Notes: generated by a model not told the origin, from the sequence alone. 64,000 bases of DNA from Nereocystis luetkeana (GCA_031213475.1 JARUPZ010000005.1:9929260-9993259), one strand, 5' to 3'; positions 11,950 to 25,800 are shown, counted from the first letter of the stretch. Numbers and translations are program-made.

Positions 11950-14398
11950 TTGGTCGTGCGATTCTCTCCCGGCATTGCGGTATGAATAGATATAATGGCA
12001 GCCCCAGGAAGATCTTCGATCCCCACTTCCAGGGCAGATGTATTCCTGGCCTGTGGCACCTGCTGTAGCTCATGTTGCCGGAATGGAAGCATGATCCGGC
12101 ACACAATCCCTGGACGAAGTTTGTACTGTAAATATCCTGCACATAGTATCATAACGGCAGGTTAGGATCTACCAGGTATTCTTGACGATCTAGATGATCT
12201 AGATCGTGATTTATCCGAGATGTGAAGCGTTCCATACGTACGACTAGGCCAGCCAAGACACCAGTGAGGTTGATAGATTATGTACCCCGCTTTAAAACAC
12301 CAGGTAAGTGCCAGTATGTATTCAGCATGTGTTTTTTTTTACTCGGTGTTGATCGTGGACCGGCCAACAAATGAAAACTCTGTTTGTTTTTCCCTCTTGT
12401 TTTCGTTTGTCCGAGGGATATGACCGATACAACGATCCAAAACAATATGTAAAAGCGACCACAACTTGCCTGGAAAAGAAATGAAATTAAAAAGACGGGC
12501 CTTCCAACTTTTGGCACATTCAGTTCGAATACGAGGTTACAATCTCGGATCGAAACTCGCAAAATTTAGCCGAGCATCGCGGTTTCGCCAGGTGTTCTCG
12601 TTACTACCTGATCCATTCACGTATTTAATTATGTTTCGATCATATCTCGTGACGGGTAACGAATTAGGTAATGCAACGGATATCGGTCGTCCCCTTGAGC
12701 CTTCAGTCTTTAACGGCGTCTGCGCCAAATTTCGCGTTGACCAGGAACGAAGATGTTTGAATCTGTCTCGCGGATGTAATGTCAAAAGCTCTTTTTTAAA
12801 AAAGTGTTTCTGAGTGTCTGGGTATCTGGATACCTCGACGCAAACCTTCGCTCCTTTGCTGGATAACTCAACGCCGACCCTCGCTCTTTTGCTTGCGCAA
12901 CGAAGCCACAGCGAAAGGAAAAAACGACGCCGAACGTAAAATGTTTTTTTTTTTCCTATGCCACCCAACCACGCCGAAACCCCGTGACATGTGAACGCCT
13001 CCAATAGTGCACCACAACCCCCCCCCCCCCAACCGACTGACCAACCATTTAAAATGTAGCCCTGCGTAACACTTCCCGCCAAATCGCTTGGCCTCCAACG
13101 TCGTCACCAGGTCATGTTCACCGGCGGCGGCGGCGGAGGTAGGCTCGGCCAGATTCCCTCCACCTCCACCACGACGGAGCCCCGGCAGCTTCCGTCGTTC
13201 GGACATGGCGGGTGGACAGGGGGGGGGGTCGACCAGTGCACTTCGTCCTACCCGTACGTGAAGCTCGTCGGAGAAGATCAGCAGTATGGGCACCCCGGGG
13301 GGTGTTCGCAGCGCGGCATGCCCAGTGGCCATGACCCGACCGCGATGTTGTCCGGTAAGATGACCAGGAGCGGAGGTTTGGTTGCCGTACTCTGTATGGT
13401 GCTTGACATCGTTGGGGTGGGTTGGGGTGGGTTGGGTTCGGCTGGTGTTGGTTAGTGTTCTTGGTTGAGAGGGGGTTGCGACGCCCGCGAGAGGCGCTGC
13501 TTTGATGCTGTAATAGCCTGTCGTCCTGCTGACTGCATCTACCGTGTCTTTCTTACAGGCGCTTGTGTCGCTGCTACTACTGCTACGCTATCAAGAGGGT
13601 TCGTTTCGGCGTCCGCACTGCTGTACGAAACGCGCCTGATGTACCCACTGCTGTGGTATACTTCGCTCAAACACTGGAGGCGTTGGGATTCGTTGCCGTT
13701 GTCGACGACGCGCGCTCGTAACGCATCCCCGAAATGTCAGCTGCCAGTGCCTACAGTGACAACGTAGTCTGCGCTTTACGTCCGTTTTTTTTGCGCCGGG
13801 TATAAAAATGTGGCAGATCCTCGATACTTTTTTTTTTTTTCATATCCTCCGGCGGGTTGGTAAAAATACTCGTTGAGCTCACCTCACTTCCACGTTCAAA
13901 TTTCGTGACGTGTGCCAATTTGACCCATAGCCCCCGTTGCAACGTCAGAGCAAGCTGCTGTTACCACTGGCGCTTGGGCACGTCGCCCTCAACACTAATC
14001 TACTGCCGGCCGAGGAGCGCCTAACATGGCGTTTTACTCAGGAAAGCTGTGTTCGCGTGAGCTAAATAGTACCCAGGGTCGAGTCGTCATGCGAGTAGCA
14101 ACGCCGGGCGCATTGCTCATACCTTTGCGTACACGAACACTGTCTTGGGGAAGAACCTGGAGGCTGCATACCGCATAGGTACCCCGATACTCTCACACAC
14201 ACGTATATTTCTTGGTTCGAGAAGACCCCATCGCGCTGTCCCTGCCATTGACGACGCGAGCCCACGGCATATCGTTTGTATAATGGGCATGTGAAGTTTT
14301 ATGAAGGGGCAAGACTAAGACAATCGAAAGTGTAGAATGAGAGAAATCGATACCTATGTGGCGCCCTGACTTCCTTAGTTAAATTCCAATTCCTCAAA
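11950..14398. other. Intergenic, no gene recognised
   Basis: Contains long homopolymers (C run near 13020, G run near 13220, T runs near 12945 and 13830) and a Gly/Ser-rich stretch at 13110-13400 open on both strands. No domain is recognised. Confidence 0.3.
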
Positions 14399-14779
14399 AT
14401 GAAAAATACAATGAAAAACCAGGTTCTGGCCGAAACTGGTGCCCCGAACGCGCACCTTTTCAACTGTCCTCATAATCAAAGCTGTAAGGAGGCATGGCAA
14501 GAAATGCAAAACGTGCGCTGTCAAGGGCGAGGGGCCGGGTGTTCCACACAAAAACTAAAAGTTTCGGTGTGGATTAGGGCATGTCAACGCGAGTTTGTCG
14601 TCCATCAAGGGGTCTCCTGCAGTATTTGCTCAGCACCCATGTTTTGTTGTGTTCCGGATTGCAATTTTTTTAAAAAAGAGAATGCAAATTTCCAATTCAC
14701 ACGGCACCAAAAAACAATGGGGCCCCTTGCGAGATTGCCGAAGCTCAGATCTACGACCGACCGCGACATTATCTCCTAA
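14399..14779 (+). CDS. Hypothetical Cys-rich ORF
   Basis: An uninterrupted frame of 126 codons beginning with ATG. It has 11 cysteines, including pairs spaced like metal ligands (CPHNQSC near the start; CCVPDC followed by a TRH about 18 residues later). I recognise no family. Its composition is more protein-like than that of its neighbours, but splice context and homology are unknown, so it may be chance. Confidence 0.2.
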   Translation: MKNTMKNQVLAETGAPNAHLFNCPHNQSCKEAWQEMQNVRCQGRGAGCSTQKLKVSVWIRACQREFVVHQGVSCSICSAPMFCCVPDCNFFKKENANFQFTRHQKTMGPLARLPKLRSTTDRDIIS

Positions 14780-14810
14780 AACAAACAAATCAGGACTGGT
14801 GTTTTTTGTT

Positions 14811-14910
14811 GTTCGAACATAAACCTCCCGACGCACATGTACACTCTCCGAAAAGAACGAAACCCGGGCCGTTGATTGTTATATTCGAACACAAACTTCC
14901 CAACGCACAC
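14811..14910 (+). repeat. Direct repeat pair
   Basis: A ~26-bp sequence of the form TTCGAACAYAAACYTCCCRAC plus GCACA occurs at 14813-14838 and again at about 14884-14909. Confidence 0.7.
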
Positions 14911-17900
14911 AAGCCTATACGTCAGTTTTATCAAAATTCTGCTGCGCGAGTTCCTGGCGAAATATGTACCTTGTACTTGGTTTACCTATGTATGTTGTAC
15001 CTCCTCCGATGTCCGACTTTCATGACTGCCGCAATGGATGGCCCCTTCGTTGCGGCGCCAGTCGTGCCTTGCCGGAGCCAGGCCCCGGGGGTGCTGGCTG
15101 GAGCAACGGACGGAGCTGCGCTGACATCGTTCCCCGCACAACGCGGAGGCGAAACTACCGGCAAGCAAGACGTCGTCGGAGGCAAGGCGCTTTGCGGGGG
15201 AGTAGTTCGAGGCTGAAAAAATATAAAAAGTAGCAGTAGCAGTAGTTGCTGTTTTGGGGGTGCGAGTGTTTCTGTTGCGTCTCGGCGCTTGCGTGGGGCA
15301 AGCGTTGGTTTGTAGCCTTGCAGAGTCTTGGGGCGGAGGGGGAGGATACGAGGAAAACCTGCCACCCTACTCGTCCAAGGAATACTGCGGTGATGTAGTG
15401 CCTATATTCATACTTCGAAGTATCGGGGTTCGTCGCGTTTCATGGTGGGCAGTGCCCCCCTGCGCTACGTGTAGGTTGTTGACACGCTATACAACTGCAT
15501 ATTTTACAGCGCATGAGGGGACAGTACCTCCTCTCCCCCCCCCTTTGGGCAACACCTCCCGGATGTCGTGGTCGGTGGCACACGTCGTTAACCCCGTCCA
15601 CGTACGCCTTAAACCCTCGCGTTCTCACGACAAAAGCAAAACGAAACGAAGCCTGCGTTGCCGTACGCGATGTTTCGCGGACGTGTCATCGACTGGTCGT
15701 GGATACGCTTTCAACCGCCCGTCGCCGAGCTCCAGTAAATCCTGAATATCGCTGTGTCTGACTGATGCAGGTGCTGGTCATGGCCAAGCCAAGCTCTCCC
15801 CGTGGATAGTCCCCGACAGACCCTTCGGCGATATGCCGAGTCTGGTGCGGGAAACCCATGGCCAAGAGAGGAATGCCAGCCGTTTCGAGAGGGGCGACCA
15901 GATACGCGGGGGAGGACGGTGAGCAGAAACTCGTGCCCTTGAGTTAGCGATAAATTTCACGCTTACCGCACGCCGGCCTGGTTTATCGATCAAGAGGTCG
16001 CAGGGCGCAGAAGAATGACACTCCTGAGGTTTAGAGGCTTTCATACGAGCACGGGTATGGTAAGCAGGAGACTGCGTGGCAACTATCGGTGCGCAGAAAT
16101 GCATATCAATGGTAGACACCCTGTCATAGTCTCGCCTATGGAGAGCTTTGAGAAGGTTTTCTCGACTGTTAATCTGTCCAAGCTCAAGATACGACTTTCA
16201 CATTCAGAAGAGACGCAACCTGCTGTAGCACTATGCACTGAGTCGCTTCTCCCTAGGAATGCTAGGCGCATTGTGTCGGTGTTTACGTGCACTCCGACCA
16301 TTGGCGGCCGATCCAGCATACGAGTAGCACCACCAACGGAGCGTTTTTTTTTTTTACTGTTCTCCGGAGATCACCGTGCCCAATCGAAAGTTATCGGGCC
16401 CTGTGGAATCTGATACCCGGGTTTCCCCATCCCCATCTACTCTTGGGTCACTTGATGTCTTAAGCCTTTGCAGGCGAACGGAAACTTGCCTATAGTCATG
16501 ACGAGGGAGCGCAGTCCTCAGAACCAAAATGGTCTATAAACGTATTAGAATGTGTGATGTTTTGTTCCATCGTGAAGTATAATTACTAGGCCCCCCAGGT
16601 AGCAGCTGCACTGTGATCAAATATGTTGATAGCCGCCTCGGATAATGCCATCGGGCTCCCTCAGCACCCTACCCGAGGACGGAGATGGGACTGTTGATAG
16701 CTGTACCGGTGATAGAATGCTTTACGATGGTCGCTACGGACAATGCCATCGAACCCTCCGCGCTTGGTTTGGTTGGTGACTTTCAGAATTCCCGTGGAGG
16801 CCGCCGTCGCCAGCAGCACCCGTGGGAGACCTGCGGTTCAAGACACTTCTCTGCGTTGCAAGGTGATTGCGGAGTACATGAACATCGCCTGCCGGTTTTG
16901 GGCTGGCTGTAGCCCTTTCCGTCGACTCAACGCAGCTCCGACGTGCGCCTTCTAAAATTTGTTTTTTGTTTGTTTGTCAGCAGAGGGTCGTCGAAGAAAC
17001 CTTGCCTAATGAATCAATGCCAAAGAGTTGTCGCAGAGAGAGTGGCTACCTGTCCGCAGTTTTCCTATTGGGCAGTTTTTTGTTCATGGAACTTTGTACA
17101 GCTGGGCGCGAGACGAGACCAACGAATACAGCGAAAAACACTGTGGCCCCGACAGATGTTTTCGAACGGCCGTATATATAGCCTGGATTTCGTGTCGATC
17201 CCTAGACGAAACCGTCAAAATCGAACACATAACGGAGTCGAACCACCGAGCGGAACAGATAGGTAGCTTTGCTAGGGTAGCATCGACGTCGGCATGAAAA
17301 ACCCAGTACGGAAACGCTGTGTGGGACGACGCCGCGTTGGGTAGTGCTATCCGCTCGCCGGGTGGCAGCAGTCAGCCATGCGATACAAGCGTCGTGCGAA
17401 CAGATTACGGCTGGGTCTTCCCTTCCTTCGTTGTTGAAGCCTATCTTCCGATGTTGTGCAGTGCCGTGGCTGCAAAGATAAGGGCATCGTCTGAGGAAGG
17501 ACGGATTCACCGACGGTTTTGGAAACCCATCAGGCGTCGGCCAGTTCATGGTTGGTTCTCAGCTTGGATAACCGGGATGTTTTCCGCCCGGTTAGATCTG
17601 GTTATCGGTTACCGGATAGAACGGACAGTTTGTCAGTTCAACTGGTTAACCGTCTGAACAAGCTAAGGTTATAACTTGGCTTTAGTGACTACTAATACTA
17701 GTCTAGTGACGTGGTAGCAAGTGCCAGCACGACTTCAAACGACGGGACGTGAGGCGGAGAGAGCTTACATGCCCCCCCCCCTACTGCTGCTCTGGCTCCG
17801 AAACGGCGCCGCTAATGCACCGCATATTCACTCATCACGGTGCCCCCGGTCACGGCATAAAGTACACCGCACCAAAGACAATATTCGTAGATTCCCTGGA

Positions 17901-18854
17901 TCACTGGGTTACGAGGGACGAGCACGAAACTCCTCACATAAATATGTACGAATTATTTGGTCTTTGAAGGGTACAGTAACATGGCAATGTAACACCACAC
18001 CACCACACACAACAGACCATGCAAACACACTCGAGGCACGATCGTCAGGAGAACCAGGAGCAAGTAATCGATCTCTACCCGGAATTATGCGCGATAGCGT
18101 ATTCATATGGTTGAAACCCCAAGGCATACCTTCCTGTCGTTTGTACTATGTGGGTAGTCGCAGCCATTTGATGCTTTCTCTGAGTCCGTGTACCCTTCGC
18201 TCCAGAGTCGCGTTTAGAGTCGAGAGTGGATTCCGCGTTGGAAAGCGATAGAGAAGCTCGAGACTCGTCATATTCAGACATGGACGTTACCGGCGACGCC
18301 GACCACTTAGATTCAGGTCGCGGTCCGCATCTTTGCGCTTGGCGATCTGCATCTTTTTGGTCGGCTTTGGTGATAATGTCGTCGCCTGAATCTGGTGGGC
18401 CTTGAGGTTCTTGATCGCTCTCGAACGGGGCTGTATTCTAGACTCTCGACGCGACTCTTCTTCGGGTAAACTCGAAAAGAAAATGGGAAGAAAACCTGAT
18501 AGACCGCGGGCATTGGCATCGCACAAGAATGGACAACTCGATATCGTAAGACCCACCACGAAACACAACAAAGAGCACCTAAAGGGGCGGATCAGGTGGA
18601 AATATATACTGTAGTTTGCATGCTTGAGGGGGACAACGCCATAAAATGTTAGGGACGGTGAAATAGTTACCTCATTTTCTGTTTTAGACGGTATGGCTAC
18701 ATAGATTTTAACGAAACATCAAATGACTCCGACTACCCGAATGATATAAACGAAACAAAGGTACCCCTTTCGATTTCAATTTTTTCGAGGCGTTTTCGCT
18801 CATAAACCGGTAAAACAGGTCATCGGTGAAACCGTTTTTTTGTTCAGCCCGTTT
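14911..18854. other. Intergenic, no gene recognised
   Basis: One Ala/Gly-rich open stretch at 15015-15216 could be an exon, but nothing confirms it. The remaining frames overlap on both strands without domains. Confidence 0.3.
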
Positions 18855-19292
18855 TTTTTCCGGTTAAACTGTTTTTAGTTCTCATTTCTCGGAGGAATAT
18901 GTCCCATCTGAGGCTGCGGTTCTTGCAGTTCCCAATTTCGTGCCCATATGTTCCTGTGACCCTTGTGAGGTACATCGCCTCTACATAGCTCGTCAGAAAG
19001 AACGGCGTACCAAATGGGATGACGATAGTTTCCGACAACTATGGCGAAAGATGAACCATTCTACGCGCAAGAGAATCCTTCCGCCGGGGGGGTCAGATTG
19101 GTTCATCCATCGCTTGGAACTGCAGGATACTGCCGTCATGTTGTTTGGGAAGTAATTATTTTTGTCGTGTTTGTAGAGACGATGCGCCTCAATAGAGCCG
19201 TAGCCAGGAATGGACACCGAATAGGAAACTCCAAAAACAAAAGATCAGATGGGACGTATTCCTCCCAAAGAAAACCAAATAAAGCGATTGAA
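18855..19292. repeat. Imperfect fold-back element
   Basis: Arms of about 130 bp (18855-18985 and 19160-19290) are inverted repeats of each other. Shared blocks are CCGGTT, GGAGGAATATGTCCCATCTG (GGAGGAATACGTCCCATCTG on the other arm) and a GCCTCTACA / CGTCTCTACA block. The ~170-bp loop itself holds short inverted repeats around GATGAACCA. It resembles a fold-back or long-TIR MITE; no target duplication was identified. Confidence 0.55.
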
Positions 19293-19404
19293 CCGGATAC
19301 AACTCACTGGACGAAGCTGGTTTGACCGACACACGTACGTGGCCACACCAGAAAGCAGCTAAATTCATCCGACGCTGCCATCATTTACAGGAATGGATGT
19401 CCGC

Positions 19405-19615
19405 CTCACAATCACAAGCGGTTTTTAGCTTGCAGGATGCCCTCGAATTTCCTGCGACTCGCCGAACACTTCACGGCGCTTGGCGCGTTGTTGCAAGCAA
19501 TGCCTGCCTGATCGGTTACGGCCCGACGTTCTCGCCGTCCCGGCATTGTAGGGGTGCGCGGGTCGATGGTCATGCGACTACGGCCGTGCACGACATTAGA
19601 ACACCCTCCCCCCCC
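19405..19615 (-). repeat. DR1 partial copy, inverted
   Basis: The reverse complement matches the DR1 middle section: the GCCGTAGTCGCATGACCAT box, ACAATGCCGGGACGG, the GCAGGCATTGCTTGCA block and the segment ending near AAGAACCGC. It is more diverged than the copies at 960 and 21840. Confidence 0.65.
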
Positions 19616-20354
19616 CCCCAGCAAGATTTTTCGCTGCTTGGTGACCCACACGAAACCTGTTGAGCTATCCTCCGGTGTACCGCTGCCATACTTCTTGCCG
19701 CTAGCTGTTTTGAAAACATACTGAAGCTTTTTCTTTCCGGGAGCTCCTGTTTAAGCCTTTTGTAGCTTCTATTGCCGTACGTAGCGAGCCTTCTAAGAGT
19801 AGGAAACAGTAGCTTATGTTGCAGACGTCGCGCTCTGTGGGAGCAACAAACGTGCTACTAAATAGAGCAGGAACGCGGCACCTAGCCACCAAAGCTTGAA
19901 ACCTAAATTCGATTCTGTTTTGTTCCTCCATTTGGACACCGGTGTGCCAGGCAAAAAACAAACTGATGTCGGGGTGTTTTTGTTTTTCGCTGGCGTACGC
20001 TCAATCACACAACGTGTTCCGCGTGACGCCCTCTCCCCCTCTCCTTCCCCTGGCGACAACCCTGCGGTATGCTCCTTCTTCTCACGGCACACAAACCGCC
20101 CGGCAGTACCGACAATGCCCCAACGTTCCGGCGTATGGCTTTAAATACCAGCCCCCGAGGTTTTGTCGGTCGCACAAACGGGTCGGCATGTACTCTACGC
20201 GACCTGGGAACAGGTGGATGGTCGCCACACGGGACGGTGACGGTAAGCTGCTTTTGCTGACGCCATTATGATTGCATGCCGGAATGGTCACGGCTATTGC
20301 GGGGGGGGGGATTTAATCGTAGACATAACTCATGATGGACCCGAAAAACAGGTA

Positions 20355-20820
20355 TCGCGGTATGTGTTGCATACCGTATTTGGTTATGATTGCTTATTTT
20401 ATTTGTTTTAGTCCTCACTTTTACTTTCCAGCCTAACTCCTAGGAGGTTTTACCCTCAGCGATCTTCTGGACAAGCCGTGGTCACAGATGTCGTCCCTTG
20501 TCCCCCTCGATACGTGCCTGTATTTTTTGCCTCGCATAGGGTTCAGCATTCCCACTGCTCGTCGATTTTTTCATCGAATGTAGCTAACTCACGCTCTTGC
20601 GCTTTCCGCTAATAATTTGATATGCAAGAAAAAGTCCCTACGAGCATGCACTCGGTGAGACTCGAACCCACGAAGTTGATCTTGATAGGCACGCGGACCA
20701 CCTACTAAGCCACTGGGGACGCTGGCTACGTGCCGCGCTTATATGTATTGCATACCATATTTTGGTTATGATGGGTTATGCGTCGCCCTTATATGTGTTG
20801 CATACCATATTTCGACTCTG
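20355..20820. repeat. Repeated TTGCATACCATATTTTGG segments around a tRNA-like unit
   Basis: Three diverged copies of a ~30-bp sequence (TATGTGTTGCATACC then ATATTTGGTTATGAT) start near 20358, 20743 and 20790. Between them at 20643-20723, on the minus strand, lies a tRNA-like unit with A box TGGCTTAGTAGG and B box GGTTCGAGTCT; its acceptor stem pairs poorly. The arrangement suggests a tRNA-derived SINE and fragments of its body. Confidence 0.4.
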
Positions 20821-21724
20821 AGTGCGAAGTTCCCCGAGTGATAGTGGCTTCATAGGCGGAACTCGCTTGCAACAGTCCGTGTCTGGTAGCCGTGCGTGGT
20901 CAGCCGTACTTTGGGCGTTGTAACGGGCTGCCCGGCGTTTCCGGAGCGGTCGGGCGCGGCCCTTAGGTCGACAGGAACGGGGAGCCTTGGTTGCTTTGTC
21001 TATCACCCCACTACCCCTAGAACTCCACATTCCACATCACAAAATCACATATTGTCCAAGCACAAATCAACGACTCTCTTCTGCAAATGCCTTCCAAGCC
21101 TCTCACCGGCAGAAGGCCAGCACAGCCGAAAGGACGAGGAGTCTAGTTTCGGAAGAACTTTTCGTCGCTCGAGGGAGCGTGCGCAAACGCTCTAGCGTTC
21201 CGACGTATGCCAGGAGCCTACACGAACGACGCTCATCATAGACTGTGCGAGGGGGGATATATGTTGCCTTTCGTGGTTGTTTTCTGTCGATATGGCAAGC
21301 TCGCGCCAACAGTCGTGCTGACCAGCGGCGAGGTCGAAATTATATCTGGCGCGCCCACGGAGATGTCTGCAAAACGCTCCTGGACCCTGGACGAGAATAC
21401 ATTCATCAAAGCGGCGTGGGTCACGAAATCTGCTACATGTGCGGCGGATGCTGCTTGCGTCTGGAACAGCAATTTCGCTGTATACATGGTGCGCAGAGTT
21501 TCCCTTACGCCGCTGCCCCTCCTCGTGTTACGCGCCTGCAATGTCGTAACCGCGACATTTCTATCTCTTTGCTCTCTGAAGCTTTCCGGGAGGCTAGGCC
21601 CACCGAGTCGCCCGGCGGCGGCACCATGACAAGGATCGCTTTAGATAACGTTCGCGGCCCGACGGCAGGTGCGGGTGATGCCTTCGGAGATCCTCGGTAT
21701 TGTTGCGGGCGCTCGCTGTACGGG

Positions 21725-22440
21725 AGGGAGGGGTACTCTTTTTCATGCATGGCTGTAGTCGTATGACCATAGACCCTCGCATCCCTACAATGCCGGGACC
21801 CGGGTATTCACCAGGCGTGCTGGGGGGGGAGGGGGGGTTGTACTCGATAGGAGAGATGTACTCGGCTTCATGCATGGCCGTAGTCGTATGACCATAGACC
21901 CTCGAATCCCTACAATGCCGGGACGGAGTATGTCGTGTTTTCACCGACCAGGCAGACATTGCTTGCACCAAGCGCGAAGCGCCGTGAAGTGTCCGGCGAG
22001 TCGCATGAACGGTGAGCTGCATCCTACTAAGAACCGCTTGTGGGGCGGACTTGCATATGGATGGCAGCTTCATTGAGCTGTTCTAATTTCCGGATTAGTC
22101 ACTTCCAGAGACAGCAATGGGGGTACTATGTAACTGCTTCTTGGGTGCCTCACCTTGAACACTACGTGATACGGTCAATTCCCTTGTGCGGAGTAAATAT
22201 TATTTACCTCGCACTAATGATCTAGCTCGACGACCAGCTGTGGGTGGGCGATCGCCAAAAAAAATGAAAGCGGTACCCTGGTTGTCTAGCTCAAGTAGTG
22301 AGCGGCACGTTTTACAGTGTCGTTGCCAACCCACGCCAACCCAACCTATATAATAGGGGGGGATGGGTGATTTCACCATCAACTGCTGTAAAAACATTGT
22401 GCTCCAATTCCAAGTAGCGTATCCCAAACCACGCGGTTGC
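21725..22440 (+). repeat. DR1 copy inserted in the first array monomer
   Basis: Contains the fullest DR1 copy (21840-22375), preceded by an extra copy of its 5' module (21730-21800). Monomer-like sequence stops near 21725 (GCTCGCTGTACGG) and resumes near 22455-22465 (GGTAGGGTGGG). This indicates that DR1 landed inside a diverged monomer. Exact ends and target duplication were not resolved. Confidence 0.6.
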
Positions 22441-22828
22441 AGTTCCTGAGGAGTAAGGTAGGGTGGGCGACAGAAGATTGTTTTGGGTGTGCACGATTTT
22501 GAAGTTTGTGCGGTCGCCGCTGCGGTCGCCTGCAAAGTTGAGTGCTCCCATGCACTCCACCGAAGGAGGGTTTCGTGTACTTTGTTGCCGTTTAGTTCGC
22601 GCACCGCTCGTTCGACCGTCGCTCAGTGTTCAGTTAGTCCGCCCCAACGGTTGCTCGAGCTTAAGTACGTGTCTTTCGCGAAGGCATACAGTAGTGGAGG
22701 GAGTTTCGCACGAGGTGATATTCAGCCGGGGCGACAACCGCTTTGTGTCGATACCGCTCTTCTCCCCTTCCCCCGGTGTCTATAGCCTGAGAAAGTATCG
22801 TTGCCCGCGCGATATTGTGTCACCGCAG

Positions 22829-25800
22829 CCTCCAGTCTGGCGGCCGAACTTCGCCCGCCCTCCGTTCCATCTCCCACCGGACCCGGAGACACGAGGACGC
22901 GCCCTGGCGTGGGAACGACTGAGATGCCATGTGGAACGCCGCTTTCCGTAGCGCGGTCAATTCCAGGTGACATTCTTCTGATACAACAACGGCGTTGAAT
23001 GCTTACCACGGGAGTGACTTGCTAGGGACGGCCGAAACGTATTTGTTTTCGATGAGTCGACTATTTAACAGGAGGAGCAGCCCGATACATATGTATGTAC
23101 ATAAGCTGTGTGTCGTTACAGGCCCTTCGTGGTGGTGGTGGTGGTGGTGGTGCGGCTGCTGCTGCTGCTGCTGCCCCGCCATCTGGTGGTTTAGTCGTGA
23201 TGACTCACGCTGAATACACTGAATGGCCATACCTGGTATGGGCACGAGATGACGTGGTGTCATGTACTGTAGTCTCTAGTAGGGCACGCATCGCCCGTCA
23301 TCGAAGGTTGTTTTCACCAACTGATTAATTGGAGAGTTATTTGCGACTTGACCACAGTGGTTGAAGTGTATCCGGAGGCTACTCGTAGCCCCGACGTCTC
23401 GCCCGGCGGTGGCACGATGACACGGAGCGCTTTAAGTAGCAGGTGCCGACCGATTGTGGGTGCGAGCGCCGTCTTCGCAGGTCGTAGGTTGTCGCGGCAG
23501 GTAGGGGCGGGGACAGAAAATAATGAGTTTGGTGCCGACGCTTGCGAAACCGCGTCTGTCGCCGCTGTGGTCACTTCCAGTTTCAAGTGCCTCATATCTC
23601 ACATCGCACGAGGGTTTGCTATGTTTTATTGCTGTTTTGTTCGTGCACAGCTCGTTCCATCGCTCTGTGTCTAGTCCACCCCCTAAAAGCATATAGGTGT
23701 CCTGTTCATATATACATACCTGGTATATATATAAATAATATATAGGTGTCCTGTGCGAAGATGTGACGGCGGGAGTTTTTTACGAGGCGGTGCATAGCCG
23801 GAGCGACGTCATTTGTGTAGACCCCCTCCCTACCGCCTCAGAGCATAGTATTAACATTACCTTTCGAAGGGTGTACAACGAAGCCACCGCCCCCCCTACA
23901 CTCGGTTTATATAGCCTGAACACACATCGTTTTTGCGGGATTTTGTGTCACCGCAGACCCCAGACAGGCGATTTATTGTCACCCACCCCCGGTTCCATCT
24001 CCCACCGGAATGACGACGATTGGAGCGCTATCTGAGACGTCATCTACCGTAGCGCGGCCAACTCCAAGTGAGAAAATTCGTGGATTGGTTTCTGTTGACA
24101 GCAGCGACGTTTACGATTTTGTCAGGGTGGTGACATGCGAGGATGAAAATACACATGGCTTCGGTGAATCGACTGTTTCGCATTACGATTAGTCTACGTA
24201 TCAGCTGGGCCTTGCTGCAGACGCTTGGGGCTGCTGCTGCTGCCCCCCCGCTACCTGGTATGGCAGCACCTCATGGCACCTTTCACCGCAGAAAAATCAA
24301 ACATAATGCCACCGTGTCATGTCCTCCGTGGTAGGGTACGTGTCGGCCGTAATCGAAGGCTGATTTCACCGACCGATTTAGTGCAGGGCTGTTGACGACT
24401 TGGCGCAGCTTTGACAATGGTCGAAATGTATTTGACGGTAAAGTCTGACCCTACCCCTCCCCCGGGGGACTACTCGTAGCTCCGTCGTATCGCCCGGCGG
24501 TGGCACGATCCGGAGCGCTATAGGCTTCACACAGTATTTGCCGACCGATGGCTGGTGCTGACGCTGACTTCGCGGATCGTTGAGTTGTTGCGGCCGCTCG
24601 CTGTACGGAGGGAAGCTGCCGATTGACGGAGGGTTGGGGGCAGAACAAATGGGGTAGGGTGCTGGCGCTTTCGGAATCACGTCTGTCGCTTTAGCGGTCG
24701 TCTGCAGTTTGAGTAGTTTCATGTTCCACATCGGAGGAGGGTTTGCCTGCGTTTAACTGGCGTTTGTTCGCGAGCGGCTTGTGCGGCCACCGCGCAGTGT
24801 TTATTTAGTCTGCCCAGAAGAGGCTGTTCGCGCATATGTTTGTGTCCTATGCGAAAAAGTAGAATAGCAGGAGTTTTGTACGAAGGGACAGCCTGAGCGA
24901 CACCGTTTTGTTGTGGAAACCACCCTTCCCGAGGTGTCTAAAGCCTAAACACATATCATTTCGCTTTTCTGTGTCACCGCAGCCTCCAGACAGGCGATTT
25001 ATTCTCATCCACTCCCGGTTCCATCTCCCACCGAAGCCGGAACGAGGACGCCCGAGACGCAACAGGAGACCTCACCTCCCGTAGCGCGGCCAACTCCAGG
25101 TGAGAAATCGTGTTGATCGTTTTTCGCATAGAGCAGCGACGTTTAAGATTCTTCGACGATGGTGACATGCGAGGGTGAAAACATGTCTGGCTTCGATGCA
25201 CCGGCTGTTTTACATTGTGAGTAGTTTACGTATCAGCTGTGTGTTGCTGCAGACGCTTGGGGCTGCTGCTGCTGCCCCCCTGCTACCTGCTGGACAACAC
25301 CGTGATGGAACTATTTCCCGCACACAAATGAAACATGATGCCACGGTGTGTATCCTATGTGGTAGGATAGGTGCCGGCGGCATTCAAAGGCTGATTTCAA
25401 CAACCGGTTAAATGCAGGGCTGCATATGACTTAGCCCAGCTTTGACAAAATGGTCGAAATGTACTTGACGGTGAAGCCTGACCCTACCCCTCCCCCGGGG
25501 GTTACTCGTAGCTCCGCCGTATCGCCCGGCGGTGGAACGATGACTGGAGCGCTCTACACCTGAATCAACATTTGCCGAGCGATGGCTGGTGCTGACGCCG
25601 ACTTCGCGGATCGTCGGTTGTTGCGGCCGCTCGCTGTACGGAGGGGAGCTGCCGATTGGGGGAGGGTTGGGGGCAGAAAAAAGCGGGTTGGGTGCTGGCG
25701 CTTTCGGAATCACGTCTGTCGCCTCTGCGGTCGTCCGCAGTTTGCGTAGCCTCGTGTTCCACATCGGAGGAGGGTTCTCGTGCTTTTGGTTGGCGTTTGT

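Noticed and set aside
13110..13400. Gly/Ser-rich open stretch as a gene
   Set aside because: Open on both strands, driven by GC-rich simple sequence, no recognisable family.
16015..16413. 132-codon frame at 16015 and an overlapping minus frame
   Set aside because: Both strands are open over the same stretch, no domain is recognised and there is no splice context.
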